From NCBI GenBank assembly GCA_964430565.1, contig CAYSFD010000051.1, positions 124,001 through 188,000 on the forward strand: DNA of 64,000 bases, read 5' to 3'. Below the pieces are notes generated by a model. The model ran no database searches and was not told the DNA's origin. It was given only the letters and a program-made list of their open reading frames with translations. Positions 34,566 to 43,522 of the stretch are shown piece by piece. The translations under genes and the position numbers were made by a program. Origin of the DNA: VBDM01 sp964430565 (GTDB lineage Bacteria > Pseudomonadota > Gammaproteobacteria > Burkholderiales > SG8-39). Position 1 is the first letter of the stretch. The number at the start of each line of letters is the position of its first letter.

Positions 34566-37500
34566 ATGCGCACATCATTGCTCGTTCCTCTGCTCGCTCT
34601 GGCGATCGCCGCCTGCGGGAGTCAGTCGGGATCGACGCCCGCCAGTTGGGGGAGTTCCACACCTCCACCAATACCGACCTTGTCGCTTGCGGCGAATCCT
34701 GCGACCGTCACAAGCAACGGGTCTTCCACGCTCAGCTGGTCGTCGACCAGTGCCACCTCCTGCGTTGCGTCCGGCGCATGGTTCGGCAGCAAGGCGACTT
34801 CCGGAAGCCAGTCGATCAGCGCGCTCACCGCGAGCAGCAGCTACTCCCTTACCTGCACCGGTTCCGGAGGCAGTGCAAGCACCTCGACGACCGTCATGGT
34901 GTCGGGCATGCCGCCACCGCCCCCGGTTCCCACGGTGTCGCTGGCCGCGAACCCCACGTCGGTCGCGAGCGGCGGGTCTTCCATGTTTACCTGGTCGTCG
35001 ACCAATGCTACCTCCTGCGTCGCCTCCGGCGCATGGTCGGGCAGCAAGGCGATTTCCGGAAATCAATCTACCGGTGCGCTCACCGCGAGCAGGAGCTACT
35101 CCCTTACCTGTAGCGGTTCGGGAGGCAGTGCAAGCGCCTCGGTGACCGTGACCGTGTTCCCGGTTCCCACGGTGTCGCTGACGGCGAACCCCGCGTCGGT
35201 CGCGAGCGGCGGATCTTCCACGCTCACCTGGTCGTCCACCAATGCCGCCTCGTGCACAGCTTCCGGCGCGTGGTCGGGCAGCAAGGCGACTTCCGGCAAT
35301 CAATCTACCGGCGCGCTCACCGCGAGCAGCAGCTACTCTCTTACCTGTACGGGTTCCGGAGGCAGTGCAAGCGCCTCGACGACCGTCATGGTGTCGGGCA
35401 TGCCACCGCCGCCCCCGGTTCCCACGGTGTCGCTGGCCGCAAACCCCACGTCGGTCGCGAGCGGCGGATCTTCCACGCTCACTTGGTCGTCGACCAATGC
35501 TACCTCCTGCGTCGCCTCCGGCGCATGGTCCGGCAGCAAGGCGATTTCCGGCAGCCAGTCAACTGGCGCGCTCACCGCGAGCAGCAGCTACTCTCTTACC
35601 TGTACCGGGTCGGGAGGCAGCGGAAGCTCATCGACGACCGTCACGGTGTCGGGCACGCCGCCCCCGCCCCCCGGCACGCTCCCGGAGAGCATCCCGGATT
35701 TTTCCCTGGACACTTCTCGCCCGGTCGTCCGATCCGTGCAGAGCGGGAGCTGGTCTAGTCCCTCTACCTGGGAGGCCGGAACAGTCCCGACCGCCAATCA
35801 TGTTGTACGGGTCGTTCAAGGCCACAGCGTCACCATCGATGATACGCTCGCGGTCGCATACACGATTGCTGTCAATGGCAAGTTGGCGTTCACCCCTACC
35901 GTCAATACGCGCCTGAAGGTGACGAACCTCCAAGTCATGGCGTCCGGTGTCCTGGAAGTGGGCACCACCGCCGCCCCGATCGGCATCAATGTGATTGCCG
36001 AGATCGTCATCGCTAATTCACCGCTCGGCGGCGGCGTCTCGGACCCGGATCAGTTCGGGACGGGGATCATCGTGCTCGGGAAATTGACCATGCACGGCGG
36101 CGTGAAGACGCCGACCTTTGTGCGCCTTGCGACCGAGCCGCGCGCGGGCAATAACACGCTCGCCTTGTCCGAGGCGGTCTCCGGGTGGAAGGTCGGCGAC
36201 CTGCTCGTCCTCCCCGACACGCGTCACATCAAGGAAAGCGAAGTCACCCCCTCCAACGGCTGGCGCAACGCCGTCAACCAATGGGAAGAACGGATCGTGG
36301 CGGCTATTTCGCCGGACGGCATGAGCGTCACGCTCAACAGCGCCTTGCAGTACGACCACTTGGGCGCTCGTGATCAAAACGGTGTGTTGGATTTCCTGCC
36401 GCACGTCGGCAACCTGACGAGGAACGTCGTGATCCGATCGGAGAATTTCTCCGGCACCCGCGGGCACATGCTGGGCATTCACCTGGCCGACGTGGACATC
36501 CGCTACGCCGCGTTCAAGGAGATGGGACGCACGACTTACGAGCCGCTAAGCACTGAAGGCGGCGCAGCCAGCAACCACATCGGCCGCTACCCGATCCACA
36601 TCCATCACGTGAGCGGCCCATTTCCCCCCACCGCCGCCAACGGCTTCCAGTTCACGTTGATGGGCAACGCAGTGGATGGCGGCTCGGTCGAAACGAAATT
36701 CAAATGGGGCATCACGGTCCACGGCAGCCACTACGGACTGATCCAGGACAACGTCGTCTACAACTACAACGGCGCGGCGATAGCGACCGAGGACGGGTCG
36801 GAGAGCTTCAATGTGTTCGACCACAATTTCGCGCTGCGTGGCATCGGCGAGCCCAACAACTCGGTGTCCGAGGCGAGAATGGCGCTCGGCACCGAGGGCG
36901 TTGGGTTCTGGTTCAGGGGCCCCAATAACTACGTGAGGAACAACGTCGCGGCCAATTTTCAGAATCCCGAGACTGAAGGCTCGTATGGATTCGTCTTTCA
37001 GTTCCGGTTCCTGGGCAACGTCGCGGTGCCGAACTTCAAGGGGGCCGATACCATCATGGCCACCGGCCAATCCACCACCAGGAACGGCAACAACCTGCCG
37101 CTGCTGCAATTCGAGAACAACGAAGCGTACGGGGCGATGCAAGGCGGCATGACCTACTGGTGGATCAGCTCCCAGGATCCGCAACCGTCTGCCAACGCGC
37201 TGGAGAGCGTGGTCAAGGATTTCAAGGCCTGGCACATCTACAACAAGGCCGTCTACATCTATCCGGGGCAGAAAGTGACCTTCGACGGCTTGAAGATCCG
37301 CGGCAATTACGTGCCGGGCGTCAGCCGTTGCTGCGGTGACGGTGTGTTTTTCGCGGACTACATGGCGAAGGGCATCATCATCCGCAATTCCGACATACAG
37401 GGGATGGATGAGGGCATCATCGCCCCGGAGGCAGGCTTCGGTCCGGAGCCCAATCTGACGATAGAGAATTCGTTTCTCCGAAACCTTCAGAATGTCAGTG

Positions 37501-37949
37501 TCCCGATCGTCGGCTCGGTCAACGGCTGCTGGATGGACGATAAGCTGGTCGTGATCAACAACACCGTGTTTCAAGCACCGCCGGGGCGGCCTCTAAGGAA
37601 CGTGGCCATGGTCGGTGACGTCGCAAACGTGTCCTTCCAGTGCCCAAGCAAATTAAATGAGGTCCGCGTCTACAGTTATAACGGCAACCCCAACGACAAT
37701 TTTCAGGTATACAACCCCTCGTGGGCGCCGAGCGCACCCTGCTCGGCGACCCGGCCCGAAATCAACGGTATCGTGTGCCCAATCGCCCCGCTGGCCGCGC
37801 TGAGCGCACCGACGAGGTTTGCCAAAGCGGGATTCCTGCTCGCCGAATCCGGCTTGAGCCGGATTCAAGAGGCGATGCACAGGCTCTTCAGCACCCCCGG
37901 GGACAGCCTTCCGTCGGCGATGGTGTGCCGGGCAGCTCCGGCTTCATGA
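34566..37949 (+). CDS. G8-domain lipoprotein with four Ig-like repeats and beta-helix region
   Basis: 1127 residues from the ATG at 34566, chosen because it opens a lipoprotein signal (LLALAIAAC); a longer upstream frame has no ribosome site. Four Ig-like repeats of about 80 residues (PTVSLAANPTSVASGGSST ... SYSLTCTGSGGSAS), each with two cysteines, are joined by proline linkers. A G8 domain follows (SGSWSSPSTWEAGTVP ... GHSVTIDD), then a long parallel beta-helix (TRNVVIRSENFSGTRGHM, HGSHYGLIQDNVVYNYNG, YVRNNVAANFQNP). G8 plus beta-helix is the layout of CEMIP-like hyaluronan-processing proteins, so polysaccharide binding or cleavage is plausible but not shown. The C-terminus GFLLAESGLSRIQEAMHRLF is shared with the second G8 protein. 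Confidence 0.85.
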   Translation: MRTSLLVPLLALAIAACGSQSGSTPASWGSSTPPPIPTLSLAANPATVTSNGSSTLSWSSTSATSCVASGAWFGSKATSGSQSISALTASSSYSLTCTGSGGSASTSTTVMVSGMPPPPPVPTVSLAANPTSVASGGSSMFTWSSTNATSCVASGAWSGSKAISGNQSTGALTASRSYSLTCSGSGGSASASVTVTVFPVPTVSLTANPASVASGGSSTLTWSSTNAASCTASGAWSGSKATSGNQSTGALTASSSYSLTCTGSGGSASASTTVMVSGMPPPPPVPTVSLAANPTSVASGGSSTLTWSSTNATSCVASGAWSGSKAISGSQSTGALTASSSYSLTCTGSGGSGSSSTTVTVSGTPPPPPGTLPESIPDFSLDTSRPVVRSVQSGSWSSPSTWEAGTVPTANHVVRVVQGHSVTIDDTLAVAYTIAVNGKLAFTPTVNTRLKVTNLQVMASGVLEVGTTAAPIGINVIAEIVIANSPLGGGVSDPDQFGTGIIVLGKLTMHGGVKTPTFVRLATEPRAGNNTLALSEAVSGWKVGDLLVLPDTRHIKESEVTPSNGWRNAVNQWEERIVAAISPDGMSVTLNSALQYDHLGARDQNGVLDFLPHVGNLTRNVVIRSENFSGTRGHMLGIHLADVDIRYAAFKEMGRTTYEPLSTEGGAASNHIGRYPIHIHHVSGPFPPTAANGFQFTLMGNAVDGGSVETKFKWGITVHGSHYGLIQDNVVYNYNGAAIATEDGSESFNVFDHNFALRGIGEPNNSVSEARMALGTEGVGFWFRGPNNYVRNNVAANFQNPETEGSYGFVFQFRFLGNVAVPNFKGADTIMATGQSTTRNGNNLPLLQFENNEAYGAMQGGMTYWWISSQDPQPSANALESVVKDFKAWHIYNKAVYIYPGQKVTFDGLKIRGNYVPGVSRCCGDGVFFADYMAKGIIIRNSDIQGMDEGIIAPEAGFGPEPNLTIENSFLRNLQNVSVPIVGSVNGCWMDDKLVVINNTVFQAPPGRPLRNVAMVGDVANVSFQCPSKLNEVRVYSYNGNPNDNFQVYNPSWAPSAPCSATRPEINGIVCPIAPLAALSAPTRFAKAGFLLAESGLSRIQEAMHRLFSTPGDSLPSAMVCRAAPAS
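34666..35665 (+). repeat. Four tandem Ig-like coding repeats (about 230-250 bp)
   Basis: Near-identical DNA units encoding PTVSLAANPTSVASGGSSTL-type Ig-like domains; the second and fourth are almost the same. Two related units recur in the lipoprotein at 38232-39590. Confidence 0.85.
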
Positions 37950-37973
37950 CGGACGCGCCGTTCTGGCCGGCGC

Positions 37974-38065
37974 GCGCCTTCCTTGCCGGTGAATTCCACC
38001 GCAACCTTCTTCATCGCGGCGGTGTAGGCCCATGCGTGTGGCAGAGGTTCAGCGGCTGCACGGCC
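37974..38065 (-). pseudogene. Remnant of an SGNH hydrolase gene
   Basis: On the reverse strand this stretch encodes AAAEPLPHAWAYTAAMKKVA followed by VEFTGKEG, matching residues about 20-46 of the intact SGNH hydrolase at 33410-34261 (AAEPLPQAWDYTAAMKKVAA, GFTGKQG). The similarity stops just before the catalytic GDS block and no start codon or signal peptide remains. It appears to be what is left of a second copy of the SGNH-lipoprotein module. Confidence 0.8.
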
Positions 38066-38231
38066 GCGGGAGGGGGTCGAATACGTCCCATCTCTGCCGG
38101 CGTGACAATTATTACCGGGAAGCAACGCGCCCGGCGCTTTATCATCTACTCCTTTTCGTCGCGTTATCGGAATTGAGACTCCCGCGAAAAGTCACTGTGC
38201 CGTGCAAGGAATGGCAACCGCTATGTTGCGA

Positions 38232-39590
38232 ATGAAGACATTGCCGCTCGTTCCCCTGCTCGCCCTGGCAATCGCCGCCTGCGGCGGCGCGAGTGAGTCG
38301 GAATGGGCACCACCAGGGCCGACCGTGTCGCTTGCGGCGAACCCCGCGTCTGTCACGAGCGGCAATTCTTCGATGCTCACTTGGTCATCGACAAACGCGA
38401 ACTCTTGTTCCGCCTCAGGTGCGTGGTCGGGCGCTCTTGCGACTTCCGGCAACCAGCCCACCAGCGCGCTCACCACGAGCAGCAGCTACTCTCTAACCTG
38501 TACCGGCCCGGGAGGCAGTGCAAGCGCCTTGGCAACTGTCATCGTGCCGGGCACGCCGCCGCCGCCCCCGGTTCCCACGGTGTCGCTGACGGCAAACCCG
38601 ACGTCGGTCGCGAGCGGCGGATCTTCAATGCTCACTTGGTCGTCAACCAATGCCACCGGCTCTTGCCTTGCTTCCGGCGCATGGTCTGGCAGCAAGGCGC
38701 TTTCCAACAGCACCGGCCAGTCCACCGGTGCGCTGACAATTACCAGCACATTCACTCTCGCCTGTACCGGGCCGGGTGGGACGGCCAGTGCATCCGCGAC
38801 CGTAACGGTTACTGCGTCGGGTACGATCTTTGGGTTGGACTTCCCCGGCTCCGCCGGGGTGACAACGACGATGCGGTTCCAGTTCCTGAATCCTCAGCTC
38901 GCGAATGCTCCGCTCAATATCTATCCGGCGACCTACATCTGGCGAGCTTTCCCGAGGCAGCAGTCGGGCTACTACACCACTTTCTTCTGGGGAACCGGCG
39001 GGACGGAGTTCTTTTGGGACGGCGGACAGCCGAACAGCTTTTACGGCGCCCATCCCTATCCGCAGAATCCACCGACTGGGAACACGCACTATTGGGAAAT
39101 TGCCACCGACCGTGGGCTCGACGTCTTCGGCAGTCCGCCGGTTCCGGTAGCCTACAACCGCTGGTACACGCAGGCGCTGGTCGCCTGGAACACGGGCAGC
39201 GGGAAACGGACGATCTTCTATTACGATCTGCCGGATACCTCGAAGTTCATCGACCACACCAGCGCCTCCTCATTCGGAAACATCAACCCGCCGACGCCGG
39301 CCTTGACCTGGGGCGATGCGCCGTGGATCGTCCCGGAAAATCCTAACACGCACGGGCAGGGCAATGAGGTTTACTCCGGAATCCTGCGAGGGATTCAGGT
39401 CTACTCGACCAACCTGTCGGTCGCGGACGTCTTGACCGAAATAAGCTCACCGCTCTCGACCACTGCCGGTGCCGCAAATATCTGGTATCTGAGTCTCGAT
39501 CCCACGCCCAGCGACATCTCCGACAAGTCCGGCCGCGGACACAACCCGGCGTGGGTCGGCAGCGAGCGGCCGAGCCTGTGGAGTCAGTAG
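38232..39590 (+). CDS. Lipoprotein with two Ig-like repeats and lectin-like C-terminal domain
   Basis: 452 residues from the ATG at 38232. The signal LPLVPLLALAIAAC is nearly the same as that of the first G8 lipoprotein, as are its two Ig-like repeats (TVSLAANPASVTSGNSS and PTVSLTANPTSVASGGSS), so the 5' half was probably copied from it. The C-terminal 270 residues are different: strands such as MRFQFLNPQ, YYTTFFWGTGGTEFFWDGG, YNRWYTQALVAWNTGSGKRTI and LRGIQVYSTNLS suggest a concanavalin/LamG-like jelly roll, typical of carbohydrate-binding modules. No catalytic acids can be assigned. Confidence 0.75.
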   Translation: MKTLPLVPLLALAIAACGGASESEWAPPGPTVSLAANPASVTSGNSSMLTWSSTNANSCSASGAWSGALATSGNQPTSALTTSSSYSLTCTGPGGSASALATVIVPGTPPPPPVPTVSLTANPTSVASGGSSMLTWSSTNATGSCLASGAWSGSKALSNSTGQSTGALTITSTFTLACTGPGGTASASATVTVTASGTIFGLDFPGSAGVTTTMRFQFLNPQLANAPLNIYPATYIWRAFPRQQSGYYTTFFWGTGGTEFFWDGGQPNSFYGAHPYPQNPPTGNTHYWEIATDRGLDVFGSPPVPVAYNRWYTQALVAWNTGSGKRTIFYYDLPDTSKFIDHTSASSFGNINPPTPALTWGDAPWIVPENPNTHGQGNEVYSGILRGIQVYSTNLSVADVLTEISSPLSTTAGAANIWYLSLDPTPSDISDKSGRGHNPAWVGSERPSLWSQ

Positions 39591-39630
39591 GCGCACTCGC
39601 CGAATTCGAGTCAATTCCAATTGAGGTTTG

Positions 39631-39660
39631 AGCCTGAACGAGGGGTTGTTCAGGTTCTTT
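39631..39660 (+). terminator. Hairpin terminator after the lectin-like lipoprotein
   Basis: CCTGAAC pairs with GTTCAGG across an 8-base loop, followed by TTCTTT. It separates the lipoprotein gene from the convergent acyl cassette. Confidence 0.65.
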
Positions 39661-39735
39661 CCAGTGATTTTTCAGGCGCTTGGCGGCCTCGTTGTTCTTG
39701 ATGCTTTTCTGATCACCGGTGGAGCCAGTAGGCGA

Positions 39736-40815
39736 TCAGGATGTCGCCGATTCGGCCCGTCGCACGAGGCCGATCAACCGGTCTCGCAGCACACGAGGAT
39801 TCACGAGCCAGTGCAGCGCCTCGGAAAGCAATCCGAGGCCGATCACGCACGCAACCGCGTAAAGCACGCTGCGTAGCAGGCGGCTGTCGATCAATGGAGT
39901 CAGCGCCGGCTCCATCACGTAGTACAGCGGCATGTGGGCGAGGAAAATGATGAGGGAGTTGCGCGCCACGAAGCGCACGGGCGCCGGGGCGGGCAGCGTG
40001 AGCACGGCCTGGAACATCAACCAGGTTACGCCCAGGTATAACATCGATGTGAGGATCGACACCAAGAGCGATCCGACCAACGCGCTGCCCACGGCGAGCT
40101 TCATGAACGGAAACTCGTACACGAAGGGCAAGCGCTCCGCAACGGCGGCCCAAAGGACGAGCCCGCCCACCAGGCCGAGCGCGGCAGGCCAGGCTCCGAT
40201 CGAGCGCTCGGGACCGGCTGCACCCGATCGCTGACCGTACCAGGCCCCGAGCAGCAGCGGCGTCAACCAGTTGCTCAGGAGCATGTAGGCCACGAAGCGG
40301 CCGGCGGTGTCGAAGAGCACTGCCCGCACTACGACCTCTATCAGCAGCGCACCTAGGAGCACCGGCGTCGTCACGCGAAGCCGGTGAGCGAAGACCGCCC
40401 AAAGCAAGATGATGTGCAGGTACGTGCCCAAGTACCAGGTCGTCGGGTTCGCCGGGAAGAAATCGAAGACGACGTTTGCACCTCCCAACAACGGCGCGTA
40501 GTTGCTGATCTGCAGACGCCCGATCGTGATATACGTCGCCACGCTGAGGATGAGCGCGAGCCCAAGCCCGAAGAGATATATTTCGAACAGCCGGTTGAAC
40601 GCCACCCGCCAGCGGTTCCGCGTTTCTCGGACGAGGGCGTAACCTATGGTGAACATGAACAGCGCGACGCCGAACTGCTTGGACATGATCGGCGGCAAGG
40701 TTGCGAGCGGCGCCCATCCGGCGACGTGGCCGTATACGATGATCAGCATCCCGAGGCATTTCAGCCAGTCGATGAACGGTACGTATTCGCGCGTGCTGGG
40801 CTGACCCTGATTCAT
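39736..40815 (-). CDS. Membrane acyltransferase (acyltransferase family 3)
   Basis: 359 residues from the ATG at 40815, overlapping the upstream acyltransferase gene by 4 bases (ATGA). About ten transmembrane helices are seen. It begins with the family signature YVPFIDWLKCLGMLIIVYGHVAG, whose His is the expected catalytic residue, and contains FMFTIGYALVRET and SLIIFLAHMPLYYVM. Family 3 members move acetyl or other acyl groups across the inner membrane onto exported glycans. As last gene of the acyl-carrier cassette it is the probable delivery step onto the EPS. Confidence 0.88.
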   Translation of the reverse strand: MNQGQPSTREYVPFIDWLKCLGMLIIVYGHVAGWAPLATLPPIMSKQFGVALFMFTIGYALVRETRNRWRVAFNRLFEIYLFGLGLALILSVATYITIGRLQISNYAPLLGGANVVFDFFPANPTTWYLGTYLHIILLWAVFAHRLRVTTPVLLGALLIEVVVRAVLFDTAGRFVAYMLLSNWLTPLLLGAWYGQRSGAAGPERSIGAWPAALGLVGGLVLWAAVAERLPFVYEFPFMKLAVGSALVGSLLVSILTSMLYLGVTWLMFQAVLTLPAPAPVRFVARNSLIIFLAHMPLYYVMEPALTPLIDSRLLRSVLYAVACVIGLGLLSEALHWLVNPRVLRDRLIGLVRRAESATS

Positions 40816-41444
40816 GATGCGATCCTCCGAGGCTGATTGGTTTCCACCGAGCGGACGAACCGCGCAGGATTTCCGGCCACCACGACGGCGGCCGGAACCG
40901 CCGCCGACACGACCGCACCGGCCGCGACGACCGAGCCGGCGCCGACATCGGCCATGACCGTGGCGGCCTCGCCAATCCACGCGTGCTCGCCGATCTCGAT
41001 CTCTACGAACCGGGACCGGTCCGATGCTGCCCACCCGCCATCGCTTCGCATTTCGTGCTGCCCCGACCCGCTCAGCAGGTTCGCGCGGGTGCCGATGAGG
41101 CAGCCTTTCCGCAGCCGGGCGCAGCCGACTACGGCGTACGGGCCGATATAGACCCCCTCCTCGACGAGCACCCGGCGGTGAAAGAACAAGGCGCCGAAGC
41201 CGATGAAGAACTCGATCGCGCAATCCTTCATCGTGAGCCGGTAGAACGCGCGGCGGAGGAACATGCCGGGAGCGCCCGGCAGGATCGCGAAGATGTGCGT
41301 CCAGAACCCGAACACCCCTTCGGCGTGCGGACTGAGCCGCTCTTCAATCCAGCAGGTGAGCGCGGCCGGAAAGACGAGCGTGAGGGCGACGGCGTTGATC
41401 CCTGCCTTGATGGCGGCCATTGCGGGACTCGTTCCCTCGCTCAT
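40812..41444 (-). CDS. Left-handed beta-helix acyltransferase, copy 1
   Basis: 210 residues. A hydrophobic N-terminal segment (AVALTLVFPAALTCWIEE) precedes hexapeptide repeats (VYIGPYAVVGCARLRKGCLIGTRANLLS) with a His in SGSGQHEM at the place of the acetyltransferase catalytic His, and the end VVVAGNPARFVRS typical of the family. It overlaps the membrane acyltransferase by 4 bases and follows the ligase gene by 12 bases. It is a clear paralogue of the protein at 51289-51903. Substrate unknown; likely O-acylation of a sugar or sugar nucleotide. Confidence 0.85.
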   Translation of the reverse strand: MSEGTSPAMAAIKAGINAVALTLVFPAALTCWIEERLSPHAEGVFGFWTHIFAILPGAPGMFLRRAFYRLTMKDCAIEFFIGFGALFFHRRVLVEEGVYIGPYAVVGCARLRKGCLIGTRANLLSGSGQHEMRSDGGWAASDRSRFVEIEIGEHAWIGEAATVMADVGAGSVVAAGAVVSAAVPAAVVVAGNPARFVRSVETNQPRRIAS

Positions 41445-41456
41445 GCGGCACCCCGC

Positions 41457-42821
41457 TCAGGTGCTCGAGTCGTGAATCGACGCCGCGTCGCTTCTGCGCA
41501 CCCGCTTGAACCGTGCCGAATAGACGGGCTTGGTCGTGATCTGGACGCGTGCCGGAACCTTGTACGACGCAAGCCGGTCGGCGCAGAACTGGCGCATGCG
41601 CAGCTTGAACTGCTCGGCGGTCTCGGCCGTGGTCAGCTGGACTGTTGCCAGGACGATCTGGCCGGTCAGCGGGTGCGGCTGGCCCAGCACCACCGCGTCG
41701 GCAACCCCCTCCATCTGCAGCAGCGTGCTCTCGACCTCGGCCGGGTGCACCTTGTTTCCGCCGACGTTGATGACGTCGCTGTTGCGGCCCAGGAACCGGA
41801 TCCATTCACCGTCGACCTCGACGAGATCGTTAGTGTCGAAGTAGCCCTCGGCGTCGAACGGGCTCGGTGCGTTCAGGTAGCCGAGCATCGCCGACTTCGC
41901 GCGAATCCACAAGCGCCCCTCGACCACTTTCCACACAAAGTCTTCGCCGCCGATGCGTACCCACAGCGAGTTCGAGTCGCGCGATTGAGAACGCAGGATG
42001 CCGAGCTCGGTAAGGCCGTAGGTCTGGAGGAATCGCGCGTTCGGCAGCGTCTGGCAGGCCCGCTCCAGCGTGCTGGCCGGCATCGGCTCCGTACCGTACG
42101 TAATAAGACGCAGGGAACTCAGGTCGCGCCTGGACACTTCGCCCGAGAGCAGGAGCAGGTTGAGAAACGTCGGTGACGTCGGCAACAGCTCGACCCGGTG
42201 CGCCTCAACGGCCTCGCAGACGGCAGCCGGCGATCGATCCGCCGAGAGCACCACCGCTCCGCCGTTCGACAGCGTGTAGAAGAGCGTGTTGACGCCCCCG
42301 ATATGGTCGAGCAACAGGAACACCAGCGTCCGAAACCGCTGCCGCGGCACACGGTACTTTGCCAGCAGGCGCGCGAGATCGTGCAGCGCCGCCTTGGGCG
42401 TGCCGGTCGAGCCCGACGAGAAAAGCACCAGCCCCGGGACACCGTCGCGGCGTAGCGAATCGTACAGCGGATGGCTGGCGGTTCGACCGGTGGCTTCGAG
42501 CGTGCCATCGGACGCTTCCCCGGGCCGGATTCGGTATTCGACCGCGGCGACTTCGAGACAGGTGCCGTGGTGAGCGCGGGAATCGGGCGACAGCGGCACG
42601 ATGATATGGCGCGTCCACGTCGCCGCCAGGAACACCGCGATCGAGTCTGCGCCGTAGTCGCCCTCCAGGCTGACGACCCGGCCGGGCGGCAGCGCCGCGA
42701 GGCGTTTCTGCCAGTCGAGCACCCGTGCCAGCAGATCACCGTACGAGCACGAACCCGACGGCGTGGCCAGTGCGGTCTCGTCGCGGTGCGCTTCCATCTT
42801 TTCGATCAGGAACTCGATCAT
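41457..42821 (-). CDS. Class I adenylate-forming acyl/aryl ligase (ANL superfamily)
   Basis: 454 residues, short for the superfamily. Core motifs are clear: FSSGSTGTPKAALHD (A3), TYGLTELG (A5), YFDTNDLVEVDGEW (A7), GRNSDVINVGGNKVHPAEVE (A8). The C-terminal catalytic Lys lies in YSARFKRVRR, where the usual Gly before it is altered. It should activate a carboxylic acid as an adenylate and load it onto the carrier protein encoded two genes upstream. The start codon shares its A with the stop of the dehydrogenase gene (TGATG), indicating coupled translation. Confidence 0.88.
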   Translation of the reverse strand: MIEFLIEKMEAHRDETALATPSGSCSYGDLLARVLDWQKRLAALPPGRVVSLEGDYGADSIAVFLAATWTRHIIVPLSPDSRAHHGTCLEVAAVEYRIRPGEASDGTLEATGRTASHPLYDSLRRDGVPGLVLFSSGSTGTPKAALHDLARLLAKYRVPRQRFRTLVFLLLDHIGGVNTLFYTLSNGGAVVLSADRSPAAVCEAVEAHRVELLPTSPTFLNLLLLSGEVSRRDLSSLRLITYGTEPMPASTLERACQTLPNARFLQTYGLTELGILRSQSRDSNSLWVRIGGEDFVWKVVEGRLWIRAKSAMLGYLNAPSPFDAEGYFDTNDLVEVDGEWIRFLGRNSDVINVGGNKVHPAEVESTLLQMEGVADAVVLGQPHPLTGQIVLATVQLTTAETAEQFKLRMRQFCADRLASYKVPARVQITTKPVYSARFKRVRRSDAASIHDSST

Positions 42822-43522
42822 CAGCCCGCGCCTCCCAGATAGACGATTTGCCCGGTGATCATCGCGCTCTCGGGCCTGAGAAAGAAGTCGATCACGTTGG
42901 CGACGTCACTCGATTCGGCCCAGCGGGGGATCGCCTGACGCGCCAGCAGCTTCTCGATCTTGTCGGCGCCGACGTTTCCCGTCAGTTGCGTCCTGATGGG
43001 GCTCGGCCCTACGGCGTTGCACGTGATCCCGAAGGGCGCGACCTCGCGGGCCACGATCCGCGTGAACGTCTCGACGGCACTCTTCGACGCGGCGTAAATG
43101 GCTTCGCCTTCCAGTCGCATGGGCACGGCTACGGTCGTGAAGTTGACGATGCGCCCGGCTTTCGAGGACCGCAGCAGCCGCAGGGCCGCATGGGTAAACG
43201 CGAAGGTGCCGAGGAAGTTGGTGGCCATGATCTGGCGCGCCGTGTCGAACGGCGTCAGCGCGACCGGGTTCATGCTCGCGATGCCGGCGTTGTTGATGAG
43301 CGCGTCCAAGCGGCCGAAGCGCTGCCGGATCTCGAAGAAGCGGGCGCGCACGGCCGGCTCGTCTGTTACATCGACCTGCAGGTGCGTGTAGCGTTCGTGC
43401 GTTACGACCGCTGGCCCGCGCGCGCAGCCGGTGACCAAGTCACCCTGCCCGAGGTAGTGTTCGACCAGGTGTGCGCCGATGCCCCGGCTGGCCCCGGTGA
43501 TCAGTAGATGCCGCGAAGTCAT
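42821..43522 (-). CDS. Short-chain dehydrogenase/reductase (FabG-like)
   Basis: 233 residues from the ATG at 43522, whose A is shared with the carrier-protein stop (TGATG); a GTG one codon upstream also exists. NAD(P) motif TGASRGIG, NNAG motif (LINNAGIASMNP), and the catalytic Tyr-x3-Lys in YAASKSA with a preceding serine-equivalent position reading NFTTVAVP, where the usual Ser is Thr. It could reduce a beta-ketoacyl or other carbonyl group on the carrier protein, or supply a hydroxy acid for the ligase. Confidence 0.87.
   Translation of the reverse strand: MTSRHLLITGASRGIGAHLVEHYLGQGDLVTGCARGPAVVTHERYTHLQVDVTDEPAVRARFFEIRQRFGRLDALINNAGIASMNPVALTPFDTARQIMATNFLGTFAFTHAALRLLRSSKAGRIVNFTTVAVPMRLEGEAIYAASKSAVETFTRIVAREVAPFGITCNAVGPSPIRTQLTGNVGADKIEKLLARQAIPRWAESSDVANVIDFFLRPESAMITGQIVYLGGAG

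Noticed and set aside
38038..38054. TGGCAG-N5-CAGC as a sigma-54 element upstream of the lectin-like lipoprotein
   Set aside because: It lies inside the SGNH coding remnant, and the same bases occur inside the intact SGNH gene, so it is explained by coding sequence; the -12 element is also poor.
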